43,295 nucleotides of DNA from Phycisphaerales bacterium (lineage in GTDB: Bacteria > Planctomycetota > Phycisphaerae > Sedimentisphaerales > Anaerobacaceae), in assembly GCA_003141315.1 (NCBI GenBank), contig PLLP01000021.1, forward strand, positions 9,480-52,774. The letters are read 5' to 3'. A program made the translations under genes and the position numbers. Positions 7,578 to 15,852 of this stretch are shown here, piece by piece (the first letter of the stretch is position 1; every line of letters starts with the position of its first letter). The notes under the pieces are model-generated. The model was not told the origin of the DNA, ran no database searches, and worked only from the letters and a program-made list of their open reading frames with translations.

Positions 7578-9991
7578 TTCTCCTTATTGACAACCAACCC
7601 GAATATTCCGCCCGCATAACTATCCGCAGGCGACTGTAATTTGACCGTTATCTTGTCTTTACCTTTGGTCAAATCCTCCGGTATCTGGAAAGTATCCGTA
7701 TAGAACACCTCGCCGTGGCTTTCGTCTATCTTCACCGCTGCCAGCTGCTTATCGTTAACCAGTATTGTAAACTCCCTGCCGACGTCGCCGCCCCACCATG
7801 TGCATTCCAGAACCATTTTCGCATCCGGCAGAACCTTCACGTCGTAGCTGAACCAGCCGTTCTCGCTCGCATCACGCCAGTTACGCTCCCGATGAATTCC
7901 GTTAGAGGTACCTTCGCCCTGCTGGTTATGCGCTTTTTCGGATTCCGCATCACCAATCTTAACCTCATCGACCATCAGGCCGGCCTTTGCTTCCGCTGTC
8001 TTTTTTTCCGCGGATTGACTTGCCTTTTCCGCGTTTTGCTTTGCTTCTTTCTGCTTATATTCCGGTTCGGTCACCAAGTTCCAGTAAATATTGTATCTCT
8101 GGTTATATAATTCATAAAAAGGCGACAGTATTACATCATTCGGCTTACCGGCGCCTGTCGTCTGAAATACCAATTTCTGCCCTTCAACCGGCTTAATCCA
8201 ATTCTCAAGATTAGTCAAATCGCCGACCAAAACCGGCACCTCTATTGACGGGGCATTATGCTGGCTTCGCTGACCCGGAACATACTCCATCGTACGATTA
8301 AGATTTTCCATCCCAAGTTCGCCCGCCAGCACCACCGGCCCATACATAATCGTCGCCACCTTCACATCATCCGGCATCCGCTGTAAATGCAGGCTCATCG
8401 GCATTTCTATATCAATCCTGTCGCCGTCTTTCCACGTGCGATTGAGAACCATATATGACCCCGGCACTGACTTCGTATCCAGCGCCCAGCCGTTTATCGA
8501 AACTTTCGCTCCTTTCGTTGCCCAGTAAGGCACCCGCACCCTGATCGCAAACTCCGCCGGCCTCGACGCCTTTATCAACAGGCTCGTTTTGTCTTCCTGC
8601 GGGAATTTTGTCTCCTGCCTGATAACAAAACCTTTCTGTTTCCAGTTCAGCTCCGATGCGATAAATAAATTAACATACAGCCCGTCTTCATCATAAAAAT
8701 ATATGCTGTCGCCGTACTTCGCATGATTTTCCATCCCTGTCCCAGTGCAGCACCAAAATGAATTTTCCGGCTGGCAGAATACCTTGAAATGCCCCGGCTT
8801 CAACGCCACATAATACATCATCATCCCGTTTTCAGGACTTTGCGAAGCCAGAATATGATTAAGAACCGCCCTCTCGTAATAGTCAGCGTATTTAACATCC
8901 GCCGTCCACTCGAATAGGTGCCTGGTGAGTTTCAGCATATTATAAGTGCAGCAGGTCTCCGCGGATTCCACGCTCAACTCCGCAGCAAGTTTGCCCGGCG
9001 GTGTTCGCCAGTATTCATAATTGCTCGTCCCGCCTATCGAATAAGTCCTGTTATCGATTACCGTATCCCAGAAAAATGTCGCAATCGTCTCGTACTTCTG
9101 CTGGCCCGTTATCTCATATTCCCGTGCCGCCCCGATTACCTTCGGTATCTGCGTATTTGCATGCAGTCTCTCCAATTCATCTTTTCTCTCCGCCAGAGGC
9201 CCGAAAACCATTTTATGGTCAAACCTTTGTGCAAGCGCAAGGTATTCCGTTTTGCCAGTCGCTGTGTATAAATTCGCCAGAACCTCGTTCATCCCGCCGA
9301 ACTCATTTCGCATCATATCCTGCATCTGGCTGTCGCTGAGCTTATCCATCCGCATCTTCGCCCAGTTCGCCATTCCGCAGACCACCTCAAGGGCCTGCTT
9401 GTTGCCGCAATAAGTATAAGTATCCAAAAGTCCCGCCATAATCTTATGCAGCGTGTACCACGGCGCCCACACCATCTTTCCTTCAATCACACGGTCGATA
9501 AATTCCTCAGGATAAGCGCTCAGGTATCCGGTTGTGCCAAGCGCCTTCTGGCACTTCGCAAGCTCCGCTGTGATATATTCTGTTCTTTTCTTTAATTCCT
9601 CATCGCCGGTGGCTGAGTACATCAGCGCACAAGCCGACAGATAATGTCCGATTGAATGCCCTCTTAATTCACTGGTCGGCAGCTCCCACCCGCCATAGGG
9701 TTTGGCCTTCGACGGCAACCCAGCATTCAACCTGAAAGTATGCAGGAGTCTATCCGGCTCAATCTCCAAAAGGTATCTTTTATCACGTTTCATCGCATCC
9801 TTAAAAGGCCCATCCAGCAGTTTGACATCCGGCAAATCGAACGCCTTCGCCTTAAAGGCCTGTTTGGGCTGCACCTTATCAGCAATCGCCGCCCTGCCGC
9901 CCCCGCTATATTGGGAAGCAGTCTGACAACCTGACAAAACCAAAATTACTACAAACAATACCGTCAAACTTGTGCTGAGTGTCTTCTTCAT
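7574..9991 (-). CDS. GH127-family beta-L-arabinofuranosidase, lipoprotein
   Basis: This 805-residue secreted glycoside hydrolase of the GH127 (former DUF1680) family has an all-alpha catalytic domain followed by beta-sandwich domains. The N-terminus is a lipoprotein signal with lipobox LSGC (C22). The family's catalytic cysteine/glutamate set is visible: E345 and C347 in AETCC, and C414-C415 in FWCCTGTG. These correspond well to E338/C340/C417/C418 of characterised HypBA1, where one of the cysteines is the nucleophile. Family members release L-arabinofuranose, including from hydroxyproline-linked arabino-oligosaccharides of extensins; the exact substrate here is inferred. A lysine/alanine-rich low-complexity linker (KQNAEKASQSAEKK) precedes a C-terminal beta domain. 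The ATG at 9991 has GGAG 7 bases upstream and is preferred to the start at 10006. Confidence 0.85.
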   Translation of the reverse strand: MKKTLSTSLTVLFVVILVLSGCQTASQYSGGGRAAIADKVQPKQAFKAKAFDLPDVKLLDGPFKDAMKRDKRYLLEIEPDRLLHTFRLNAGLPSKAKPYGGWELPTSELRGHSIGHYLSACALMYSATGDEELKKRTEYITAELAKCQKALGTTGYLSAYPEEFIDRVIEGKMVWAPWYTLHKIMAGLLDTYTYCGNKQALEVVCGMANWAKMRMDKLSDSQMQDMMRNEFGGMNEVLANLYTATGKTEYLALAQRFDHKMVFGPLAERKDELERLHANTQIPKVIGAAREYEITGQQKYETIATFFWDTVIDNRTYSIGGTSNYEYWRTPPGKLAAELSVESAETCCTYNMLKLTRHLFEWTADVKYADYYERAVLNHILASQSPENGMMMYYVALKPGHFKVFCQPENSFWCCTGTGMENHAKYGDSIYFYDEDGLYVNLFIASELNWKQKGFVIRQETKFPQEDKTSLLIKASRPAEFAIRVRVPYWATKGAKVSINGWALDTKSVPGSYMVLNRTWKDGDRIDIEMPMSLHLQRMPDDVKVATIMYGPVVLAGELGMENLNRTMEYVPGQRSQHNAPSIEVPVLVGDLTNLENWIKPVEGQKLVFQTTGAGKPNDVILSPFYELYNQRYNIYWNLVTEPEYKQKEAKQNAEKASQSAEKKTAEAKAGLMVDEVKIGDAESEKAHNQQGEGTSNGIHRERNWRDASENGWFSYDVKVLPDAKMVLECTWWGGDVGREFTILVNDKQLAAVKIDESHGEVFYTDTFQIPEDLTKGKDKITVKLQSPADSYAGGIFGLVVNKEK

Positions 9992-10025
9992 AATAATTCT
10001 CCACATTCTGAATTCTGTATTCTGG

Positions 10026-10058
10026 ATTTCGGAGATCCGCCATTCTTGTGGCGGACTG
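10026..10058. repeat. palindromic element copy A (TCCGCC/GGCGGA)
   Basis: Exact arms TCCGCC (10036-10041) and GGCGGA (10050-10055) with an 8-base loop lie in the leader of the GH127 gene. The 33 bases read on the minus strand match copy B at 22336-22368 at 29 of 33 positions, without gaps. Both copies are flanked by CAGAA-type microrepeats. No transposase is linked to it. Confidence 0.8.
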
Positions 10059-10100
10059 AATTCTGTTTTTATTCTGGTTTTGCACTTCGAATTTAGTTTA

Positions 10101-10814
10101 TCATTTTCCTCTTCTTGCTTCGTCGATTACGTATGAAGGCGTAATCACCCCGTCGCTTATTACGAACCGAAGCGCTTCCTCCACCGTCATATCGAGAGGC
10201 ACCGTATCCTCTTTGGCCATCAAAATCAGGTAGCCGGACAATGGCGACGGCGCCGTCGGCACCAGGATACTAAACAGCTCTTTCTCCTTTCCGCCCACAG
10301 CCCATTTCATTCCCTCGCCCGTCACAAAACCGATTGTCCATATCCCTATCCTCGGGTATTCGAACGCCACGACCCGCGAGATAAATTTCGTCTGCTCTTT
10401 TTGCGAAAGCAGAAAATCCGAAACCTGTTTCACATATGGGTACACCTGTTTAACCAGCGGAATAATTCCTATGAACCGCTCCGTACTCCGCCACAGCCTT
10501 TTGCCTATCACATTCGCAAGGATTACGCCGACGGCAAACACAATTATCAGCGCTATGATAAACCCCGCCATGGAGCCCAGCCCTTCCACCCAGAACCGCT
10601 CCACCCGCATTCGAGCCTCAGTATCCGCCAGCGACAGCCCCGACAGTTCCATCCAAACAAAAGCAATCCCCTCATTTATAGCCCACCCTATTGTCTTTTG
10701 TATTAAATGGTATATCCAGATGAATACCCATATCGTCACCGCCGCGGGCAGCAGAACCGCCAGTCCCTGCAAAAAATATCTTTTAAGCCGCCCCGTTTTT
10801 TCCTTATCGCTCAT
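10101..10814 (-). CDS. DUF502 family membrane protein
   Basis: This integral membrane protein has the DUF502 signature: a basic N-terminus (KRYFLQGLAVLLPAAVT), a first TM helix near residues 14-38, an amphipathic segment, a second TM around 75-98 (FIIALIIVFAVGVILANVIG) and a soluble C-terminal domain with VAFEYPRIGIWTIGFVTGE and VPTAPSPLSGYLI. The function of the family is not established. The frame also allows a GTG at 10832, but the ATG at 10814 has a purine-rich GGAAAA just upstream and begins closer to the conserved region. It lies 33 bases after the flippase-like gene (17 if the GTG is used), so the two are probably co-transcribed. Confidence 0.8.
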   Translation of the reverse strand: MSDKEKTGRLKRYFLQGLAVLLPAAVTIWVFIWIYHLIQKTIGWAINEGIAFVWMELSGLSLADTEARMRVERFWVEGLGSMAGFIIALIIVFAVGVILANVIGKRLWRSTERFIGIIPLVKQVYPYVKQVSDFLLSQKEQTKFISRVVAFEYPRIGIWTIGFVTGEGMKWAVGGKEKELFSILVPTAPSPLSGYLILMAKEDTVPLDMTVEEALRFVISDGVITPSYVIDEARRGK

Positions 10815-10847
10815 TTTTCCAAAACCTTTCACTTATACGGGCATAAC

Positions 10848-11897
10848 CTAACCCGTTTTGTCGCCCTCTTCAAGCGTAAAATCTTTCGGCAGATGCGCGC
10901 CGGCAAGATGAATCCACCCGCCCGCCAGCGACGCTATCATCCATATTATCCTCTGGCACAATGCAAGCGCAAGCGCCGCCTCGGCGCCCACCGACGCAAA
11001 TTTAACAAACATCCCCGCAAGCGAACCCTCCACAAGAACCGCTCCGCCCACCGTCAAAGGCACCATCCCTATCGACCAGCTCAATGTGAAAAATACAAAA
11101 TAATAGCTAATGCTCACATCAACTCCCAGCTGCCTGCCAGCCAGCCAGTATCCCGCTATAGTCGCAAGCTGCAGCGCTATCGTCAAAACCAAAGTTGCAG
11201 TCACTTCGACAGGCCTCTTTCTGTAAAGCACTCCTGCCCTGCCTAATTTTTGCAGCAGTTTCAATCCTTCTTCTTTTCCTCTTATCCATAAATTCTGCAT
11301 AATCCTTCTCGTTGTCGGAATTACAAAAAGAATCACAACCGAAACCGCTATAATCAATCCTGCCGCCATGAAAATCCGCTCATACAGACTCAAAGAGCCG
11401 AACGAATCGCTCCCCATAGCCAAATCTATATCTTTTCTACCCGGCAAAAGAAAATAAAACACGACCGCTATCACTACAGACCCGACCAGCCCGACTATCC
11501 TGTCAACAAGGATGCTCAGCACCGCCTCGAATCTTTTCTCCGTATGTTTCGTCACATACCATGCGCGCACGAGGTCGCCGCCGACCGCACCTGGCATAAA
11601 ATTATTATAAAACAGGCCGAGAAAAACCAATCGTATCGCTGACCCTAATGATATGAAAATCCCCTGCGTCCTAAGCAGTATCCACCATCGAAACGCCACG
11701 GCAACCTGACCGGCTATATAACCCGCAAGCGCTACGATGAAAATCAGCGGATTAAGCTGCCTGAAAATCCCCACCAGCCTGCCAAACCGGCCTTCCTGGC
11801 TAAGCCAGATACACGCCCAAATAAGCCCCGCCGCAACGACTATCAGCCGGATTGCCAGGAATAATTTACTGCCGCCTGTTTTCTTTTTCCGCTCCAT
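10848..11897 (-). CDS. lysylphosphatidylglycerol synthase TM-region/flippase-like membrane protein
   Basis: This polytopic protein has about eight predicted TM helices and the LPG_synthase_TM (UPF0104) signature FYNNFMPGAVGGDLVRAWY followed by an ILVDRIVGL helix. Related domains form the flippase part of MprF and occur alone in proteins thought to move lipids or isoprenoid carriers. No lysyl-transferase domain is attached, so aminoacylation is not implied. The ATG at 11897 follows a TTG that could also be used; the ribosome binding site is weak (AGG about a dozen bases upstream). The gene is divergent from hisI and appears to head the minus-strand run of genes down to ptsI. Confidence 0.75.
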   Translation of the reverse strand: MERKKKTGGSKLFLAIRLIVVAAGLIWACIWLSQEGRFGRLVGIFRQLNPLIFIVALAGYIAGQVAVAFRWWILLRTQGIFISLGSAIRLVFLGLFYNNFMPGAVGGDLVRAWYVTKHTEKRFEAVLSILVDRIVGLVGSVVIAVVFYFLLPGRKDIDLAMGSDSFGSLSLYERIFMAAGLIIAVSVVILFVIPTTRRIMQNLWIRGKEEGLKLLQKLGRAGVLYRKRPVEVTATLVLTIALQLATIAGYWLAGRQLGVDVSISYYFVFFTLSWSIGMVPLTVGGAVLVEGSLAGMFVKFASVGAEAALALALCQRIIWMIASLAGGWIHLAGAHLPKDFTLEEGDKTG

Positions 11898-11961
11898 CAA
11901 AAACCATCATCCTGTTAACCCGCCTTTCTCGCGGCGGAATTCTCTTGTTTTTCCTGATAAT

Positions 11962-11993
11962 AACGGCTAAATTCTCTTTTAGCAAGAACCGTT
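11962..11993. repeat. interrupted inverted repeat upstream of hisI
   Basis: The inner arms GCTAAA (11966-11971) and TTTAGC (11978-11983) enclose TTCTCT, and the outer arms AACGG (11962-11966) and CCGTT (11989-11993) extend the stem with a bulge. It could form a hairpin or an operator; no function is known. Confidence 0.45.
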
Positions 11994-12034
11994 TTGCCGT
12001 TCGTTTCGTCGTTATATTTAGGCGTTTAGCCCAG

Positions 12035-12049
12035 TCCGCCGAAGGCGGA
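12035..12049. repeat. palindromic element copy C
   Basis: TCCGCC, a 3-base loop GAA, then GGCGGA form a perfect hairpin about 38 bases before the hisI start codon. The preceding CAG is shared with copies A and B. It lies within the 5' leader of hisI, so it could affect translation of that message. Confidence 0.7.
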
Positions 12050-12086
12050 GCTTCGGGGTTGTTTTGCTTATTTTGAGTTAATAATT

Positions 12087-12503
12087 ATGCCTGACAAAAA
12101 ACAAATTGAAGAAGGCCTCGACTTTACCCCGCAATTCGATGCGAACGGCCTCATCCCCGCCATCGCCCAGGACGCTTCTACCGGCCAGATACTGATGGTT
12201 GCTTATATGAATAGAGAAGCGCTCGAACAAACCATTGCGACGGGCAACGCCGTGTATTATTCCCGTTCGCGAAAAAAACTCTGGAAAAAAGGTGAGCAGT
12301 CGGGCCATTTCCAAAAAGTCAGGCAAATACTCGTCGATTGCGACCAGGATTGCCTTATTCTGAAGGTGGAAGTGAACGCAGGCCAGTGCCATACCGGCTA
12401 CCAATCCTGCTTCTACCGCGCTATCGAAGACAAGGCCGGCAAAAAACTAAAACTTATCGCTAAAAAAACCTTCGACCCCCGGAAAATATATAAAAATCCT
12501 TAA
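12087..12503 (+). CDS. hisI: phosphoribosyl-AMP cyclohydrolase
   Basis: This enzyme opens the purine ring of phosphoribosyl-AMP, the third step of histidine biosynthesis. It is a 138-residue stand-alone form without the HisE domain. The family signatures are clear: MVAYMNREAL, VYYSRSRKKLWKKGE, the metal-binding DCDQDC stretch and GQCHTGYQSCFYR with the zinc cysteines. No other his gene lies nearby in the window, so it is an isolated locus here. The ribosome binding site is weak, and element copy C sits in its leader. Confidence 0.95.
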   Translation: MPDKKQIEEGLDFTPQFDANGLIPAIAQDASTGQILMVAYMNREALEQTIATGNAVYYSRSRKKLWKKGEQSGHFQKVRQILVDCDQDCLILKVEVNAGQCHTGYQSCFYRAIEDKAGKKLKLIAKKTFDPRKIYKNP

Positions 12504-12598
12504 TTTTCGGCCTGTCTGATTTTGAGCGAAACGGCCCCGGTTTTTCGGAGTCATATTATTTATTCGAAATGTAGAATAAAAAATAAAGGAATATTATT

Positions 12599-12877
12599 AT
12601 GGTAAATGGATCTGAAGCCGGCGCAATTGCTGCGATATCGGAAGCTGCGAAGGCTTTCGGGGCGATTATCAAAGTGGAATCCGCCGATTTCGATGCGATT
12701 GTCCGGAAGCAGGATGAGCCGCTTGTTGTTTTCTGTCAGGGCGGCATCTTCTCAACAAAATATCAATATCTGATGGGATACAAGGGTCTGGTTTTTTATA
12801 CGAAGACGGCTGCGCCGCTGAATCTGCCCGCCAAAACCGAAATAATAAAGGCAAAAAAAATCTGGATTCCGGCATAA
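12599..12877 (+). CDS. small conserved protein of unknown function
   Basis: The 92-residue soluble protein starts with a short Ala-rich helix and contains a beta-rich core with VVFCQGGIFSTKYQYLMGYKGLVFYTK and ends IIKAKKIWIP. I do not know a function for it. The pattern of hydrophobic strands and the clean ribosome binding site (AAAGGA 8 bases before the ATG) support a real gene. It precedes hemW by 21 bases on the same strand, so it probably shares the hemW-lepA transcript. It has no membrane segment, signal peptide or metal motif. Confidence 0.65.
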   Translation: MVNGSEAGAIAAISEAAKAFGAIIKVESADFDAIVRKQDEPLVVFCQGGIFSTKYQYLMGYKGLVFYTKTAAPLNLPAKTEIIKAKKIWIPA

Positions 12878-12898
12878 CCCCACTGGTTCGGTAATTTT

Positions 12899-14041
12899 AT
12901 GGATATCGACAACATTATTGAGAATATCGGCTTATACGTGCATATACCTTTCTGCAGGTCGAAATGCAGATACTGCGGTTTCTATTCGCGGCCTGTCGAA
13001 GATTACGACGTCGAAAGACTAATCGCAGCCGTTATAACCGAACTCGACAACTGCAATTGCATCGGTTCGATTCAAACGGTTTATATCGGCGGAGGAAGCC
13101 CAAGCTGCCTGCCGGAGAAAAGCTTACTGCGGCTCATCGAATATATTTACAACAGATGGAAAAATATCGAGGAGTTCACAATCGAATGCAATCCCGGCCA
13201 GGTTAATATCGAGGTTCTGCGAAAAGCGAGGAAGCTCGGCGTGAGCCGCATTTCAATCGGCGCACAATCATTTGACCATGCCGAGCTTGAATTTCTGGGC
13301 AGAACCCATAACGTAGGCGATATTACAAATGCGGTAACGCAGGCGAAAAATGCGGGCTTCGATAATATCAGTATCGATTTAATCTTCGCAATACCAGGCT
13401 CGACAATTTTGTCGTGGCGGCAAAACCTGATGCGGGCAATAAAGCTCGGCGTCCCGCACATATCGGCATACAGTTTAAGCTATGAGGACGGCACAATTCT
13501 GAAACAGCAGCGGGACGCAGGCTTATTTGCACCTGTCGATGAAGAAACAGACCGGGCGATGTATGAGCTTACAGAAGAGCTGCTCGAACAGGCCGGCTTT
13601 GAACATTACGAGATATCGAATTTTGCCAGGCCGTCCTTCCGCTGCAAACACAATATGCGATACTGGCAAAACAAGCCTTATATAGGCGTGGGGCCTGCGG
13701 CGGCATCCTGCACAGGAAACCAGCGAACAAAAAATATTGCCGATATCGATAAATACATACAGGCTGTCGAAACGAACGGCACCACCGCACAGGAAACTAT
13801 AAATCTTTCTGCTGCCGATATTGCAAGCGAAACCGCCGTTCTCAACCTTCGCACAGCAGATGGTATCAACATCGAAGATTACAGGCAGCGGCACAATCTC
13901 GATATTTGCAATGTCTTTGCCGGGCCGATAGAACGTCATTGCAGCCTCGGCCTTATCGCCAGGGAAAAAAATAATATACGCCTTACGAAAAACGCGCTTC
14001 CGATAGCAGATTCGATTCTTTGTGATTTTATTATAGATTGA
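12899..14041 (+). CDS. hemW: HemW-like radical SAM protein (heme chaperone)
   Basis: This radical SAM protein carries the CxxxCxxC cluster motif CRSKCRYCGFY near residues 19-29, preceded by YVHIPF, and the GGGSPS SAM-binding loop. The C-terminal HemN-like domain is present (EISNFARP, RYWQNKPYIGVGPAA). Members named HemW are heme-binding proteins rather than coproporphyrinogen dehydrogenases; the extra motifs of true HemN are absent and the 380-residue length fits HemW. lepA begins 12 bases downstream, a neighbourhood also seen in Firmicutes (lepA-hemW), so the two are co-transcribed. Confidence 0.88.
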   Translation: MDIDNIIENIGLYVHIPFCRSKCRYCGFYSRPVEDYDVERLIAAVITELDNCNCIGSIQTVYIGGGSPSCLPEKSLLRLIEYIYNRWKNIEEFTIECNPGQVNIEVLRKARKLGVSRISIGAQSFDHAELEFLGRTHNVGDITNAVTQAKNAGFDNISIDLIFAIPGSTILSWRQNLMRAIKLGVPHISAYSLSYEDGTILKQQRDAGLFAPVDEETDRAMYELTEELLEQAGFEHYEISNFARPSFRCKHNMRYWQNKPYIGVGPAAASCTGNQRTKNIADIDKYIQAVETNGTTAQETINLSAADIASETAVLNLRTADGINIEDYRQRHNLDICNVFAGPIERHCSLGLIAREKNNIRLTKNALPIADSILCDFIID

Positions 14042-14053
14042 AGGCCAAACCAG

Positions 14054-15850
14054 ATGGATGTTAAACACATAAGAAATTTTTCAATCATAGCCCACATAGA
14101 CCACGGCAAAAGCACGCTCGCCGACAGGATGCTCCAGATTACAGGCACGGTGGACAGCCGCCAATTCAAAGACCAGATACTTGACGATATGGACCTCGAG
14201 CGCGAACGCGGCATAACAATCAAGGCGTCGGCGGTAATGATGAAGTATGACTACAACGGCGAAACGTATATGCTGAACCTTATAGATACGCCCGGCCACG
14301 TTGACTTTCATTACGAGGTGTCGCGTGCGCTGGCGGCGTGTGAGGGGGCGATTCTGGTGGTCGATGCCACTCAGGGCGTCGAGGCACAGACGGTAGCGAA
14401 TACTTACCTTGCTATCGAGAGCGGCGCCGAAATTTTGCCGGTGCTTAATAAAATCGACCTGCCATCCGCCCAGCCCGACGCCACCGCAGAGGAAATCGAA
14501 CATATACTCGGAATGAAAAAAAATTATTGCTTTAAAATCAGCGCAAAGACCGGTATCGGCGTCAAAGAGCTGCTCGACGCCGTCTGCGAGCTTTTGCCGC
14601 CGCCGGCAGATAGAAGCGGCGAACCCGTGGCAGCCTTGATTTTCGACAGTCACTTTGATGAATACAGGGGCGTAATCTGCTACGTTAGAATCTTCGCCGG
14701 AAAACTTACGGTAAAGCAAAAAATAAAACTCATAGGCAGCGGAAAAATTTACCAGATACTCGAGCTTGGCAAATTCGGACCGAAAATGACGCCCGTCAGC
14801 GAGCTCGGCACAGGCGAGGTCGGCTACGTAATCGCCAACATCAAAGGTCTCTCGGATATCACTATCGGCGATACGATTACCGATGCGGTTCAGCCCGCCG
14901 AAAAGCCCATACCGGGTTATAAGAAACCTATGCAGATGGTTTTTGCGGATTTCTATCCCGGCGATGATACGGATTACTCGAAACTGCGAAAAGCTTTCGA
15001 GAAACTATCATTGAACGATTCGAGTTTTTCGTTTTTCCCGCAAAATTCACCTGCGCTGGGCTTCGGATTCCGGTGCGGTTTTCTCGGATTATTACATATA
15101 GATATAATCCAGGAGCGATTAGAAAGAGAAAATGATATTGACGTGGTGCAAACCGCACCTACTGTAAGTTATGAGATCGTCACTACCGATGGCGCTGTCA
15201 AAAAAATCGATTCGCCGAGCGAGCTGCCCGATGTGACACAAATAAAGGAGCTTCGCGAACCTTTTGTAACACTGGAAATTATAACGCATACGGATTCCAT
15301 CGGCGGAATAATGAAACTGGCGGAGAACCGCCGCTGCACCCTTATAAAAACCGATTACATCAGCCAGACGAGGGTTATGCTGGAATACAAGGCGCCGCTT
15401 GCCGAGATTGTTTATGATTTTTACGACCAGCTAAAAGGAATCAGCAGGGGTTATGCGACGATGGATTACAAGTTCACAGGCTTCGAAGAAAGTGACCTGG
15501 TGAAAATCGACATACTCGTCAACAAAACCGCCGTCGATGCCCTTACGCTTATTGTGCATCGCAGCAACTCAGAGGCGAGAGGCAGAAAAATTATCACGAA
15601 ATTGAGAAAGGCAATACCGCGGCACCAGTTCGAAATACCGCTGCAGGTAGCTATCGGCGGAAAAATAATCGCAAGGGAAACAATAAAATCATTTCGCAAA
15701 GACGTGACGGCAAAACTTTACGGCGGAGACGTCACGCGAAAAATGAAGCTGCTGAAAAAACAAAAGGAAGGCAAGAAGCGGATGAAGAGTATCGGCTCGG
15801 TGCAGATTCCGCAAAAGGCCTTTATGAGCATCCTCGACACAAGCGACTAA
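14054..15850 (+). CDS. lepA: elongation factor 4 (LepA) GTPase
   Basis: This translation GTPase acts on ribosomes during stress and initiation. At 598 aa it is full length. The G-domain motifs are visible: AHIDHGKST (P-loop), RGITI (switch I), DTPGH, NKIDLP and SAKTG. The LepA-specific C-terminal domain is present, with YKAPLAEIVYDFYDQLKGISRGYATMDY and the Lys/Arg-rich end KKQKEGKKRMKSIGSVQIPQKAF. Its stop codon lies only two bases from the stop codon of the convergent helicase gene, leaving no room for a terminator. Confidence 0.95.
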   Translation: MDVKHIRNFSIIAHIDHGKSTLADRMLQITGTVDSRQFKDQILDDMDLERERGITIKASAVMMKYDYNGETYMLNLIDTPGHVDFHYEVSRALAACEGAILVVDATQGVEAQTVANTYLAIESGAEILPVLNKIDLPSAQPDATAEEIEHILGMKKNYCFKISAKTGIGVKELLDAVCELLPPPADRSGEPVAALIFDSHFDEYRGVICYVRIFAGKLTVKQKIKLIGSGKIYQILELGKFGPKMTPVSELGTGEVGYVIANIKGLSDITIGDTITDAVQPAEKPIPGYKKPMQMVFADFYPGDDTDYSKLRKAFEKLSLNDSSFSFFPQNSPALGFGFRCGFLGLLHIDIIQERLERENDIDVVQTAPTVSYEIVTTDGAVKKIDSPSELPDVTQIKELREPFVTLEIITHTDSIGGIMKLAENRRCTLIKTDYISQTRVMLEYKAPLAEIVYDFYDQLKGISRGYATMDYKFTGFEESDLVKIDILVNKTAVDALTLIVHRSNSEARGRKIITKLRKAIPRHQFEIPLQVAIGGKIIARETIKSFRKDVTAKLYGGDVTRKMKLLKKQKEGKKRMKSIGSVQIPQKAFMSILDTSD

Positions 15851-15852
15851 TT

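Larger units (their letters stand above)
11898..12086. other. divergent intergenic region with two hairpins
   Basis: The region separates the flippase-like gene (-) from hisI (+) and must hold promoters for both, though none is clear. It contains an inverted repeat AACGGCTAAA (11962-11971) against TTTAG...CCGTT (11978-11993) and palindromic element copy C at 12035-12049. Around 11929-11943 a CCGCC/GCGGCGG segment resembles a degraded copy of the same family. Confidence 0.55.

Noticed and set aside
10848-11897. MprF-type lysylphosphatidylglycerol synthase
   Set aside because: Only the membrane flippase-like region is present; the C-terminal aminoacyl-transfer domain is missing.
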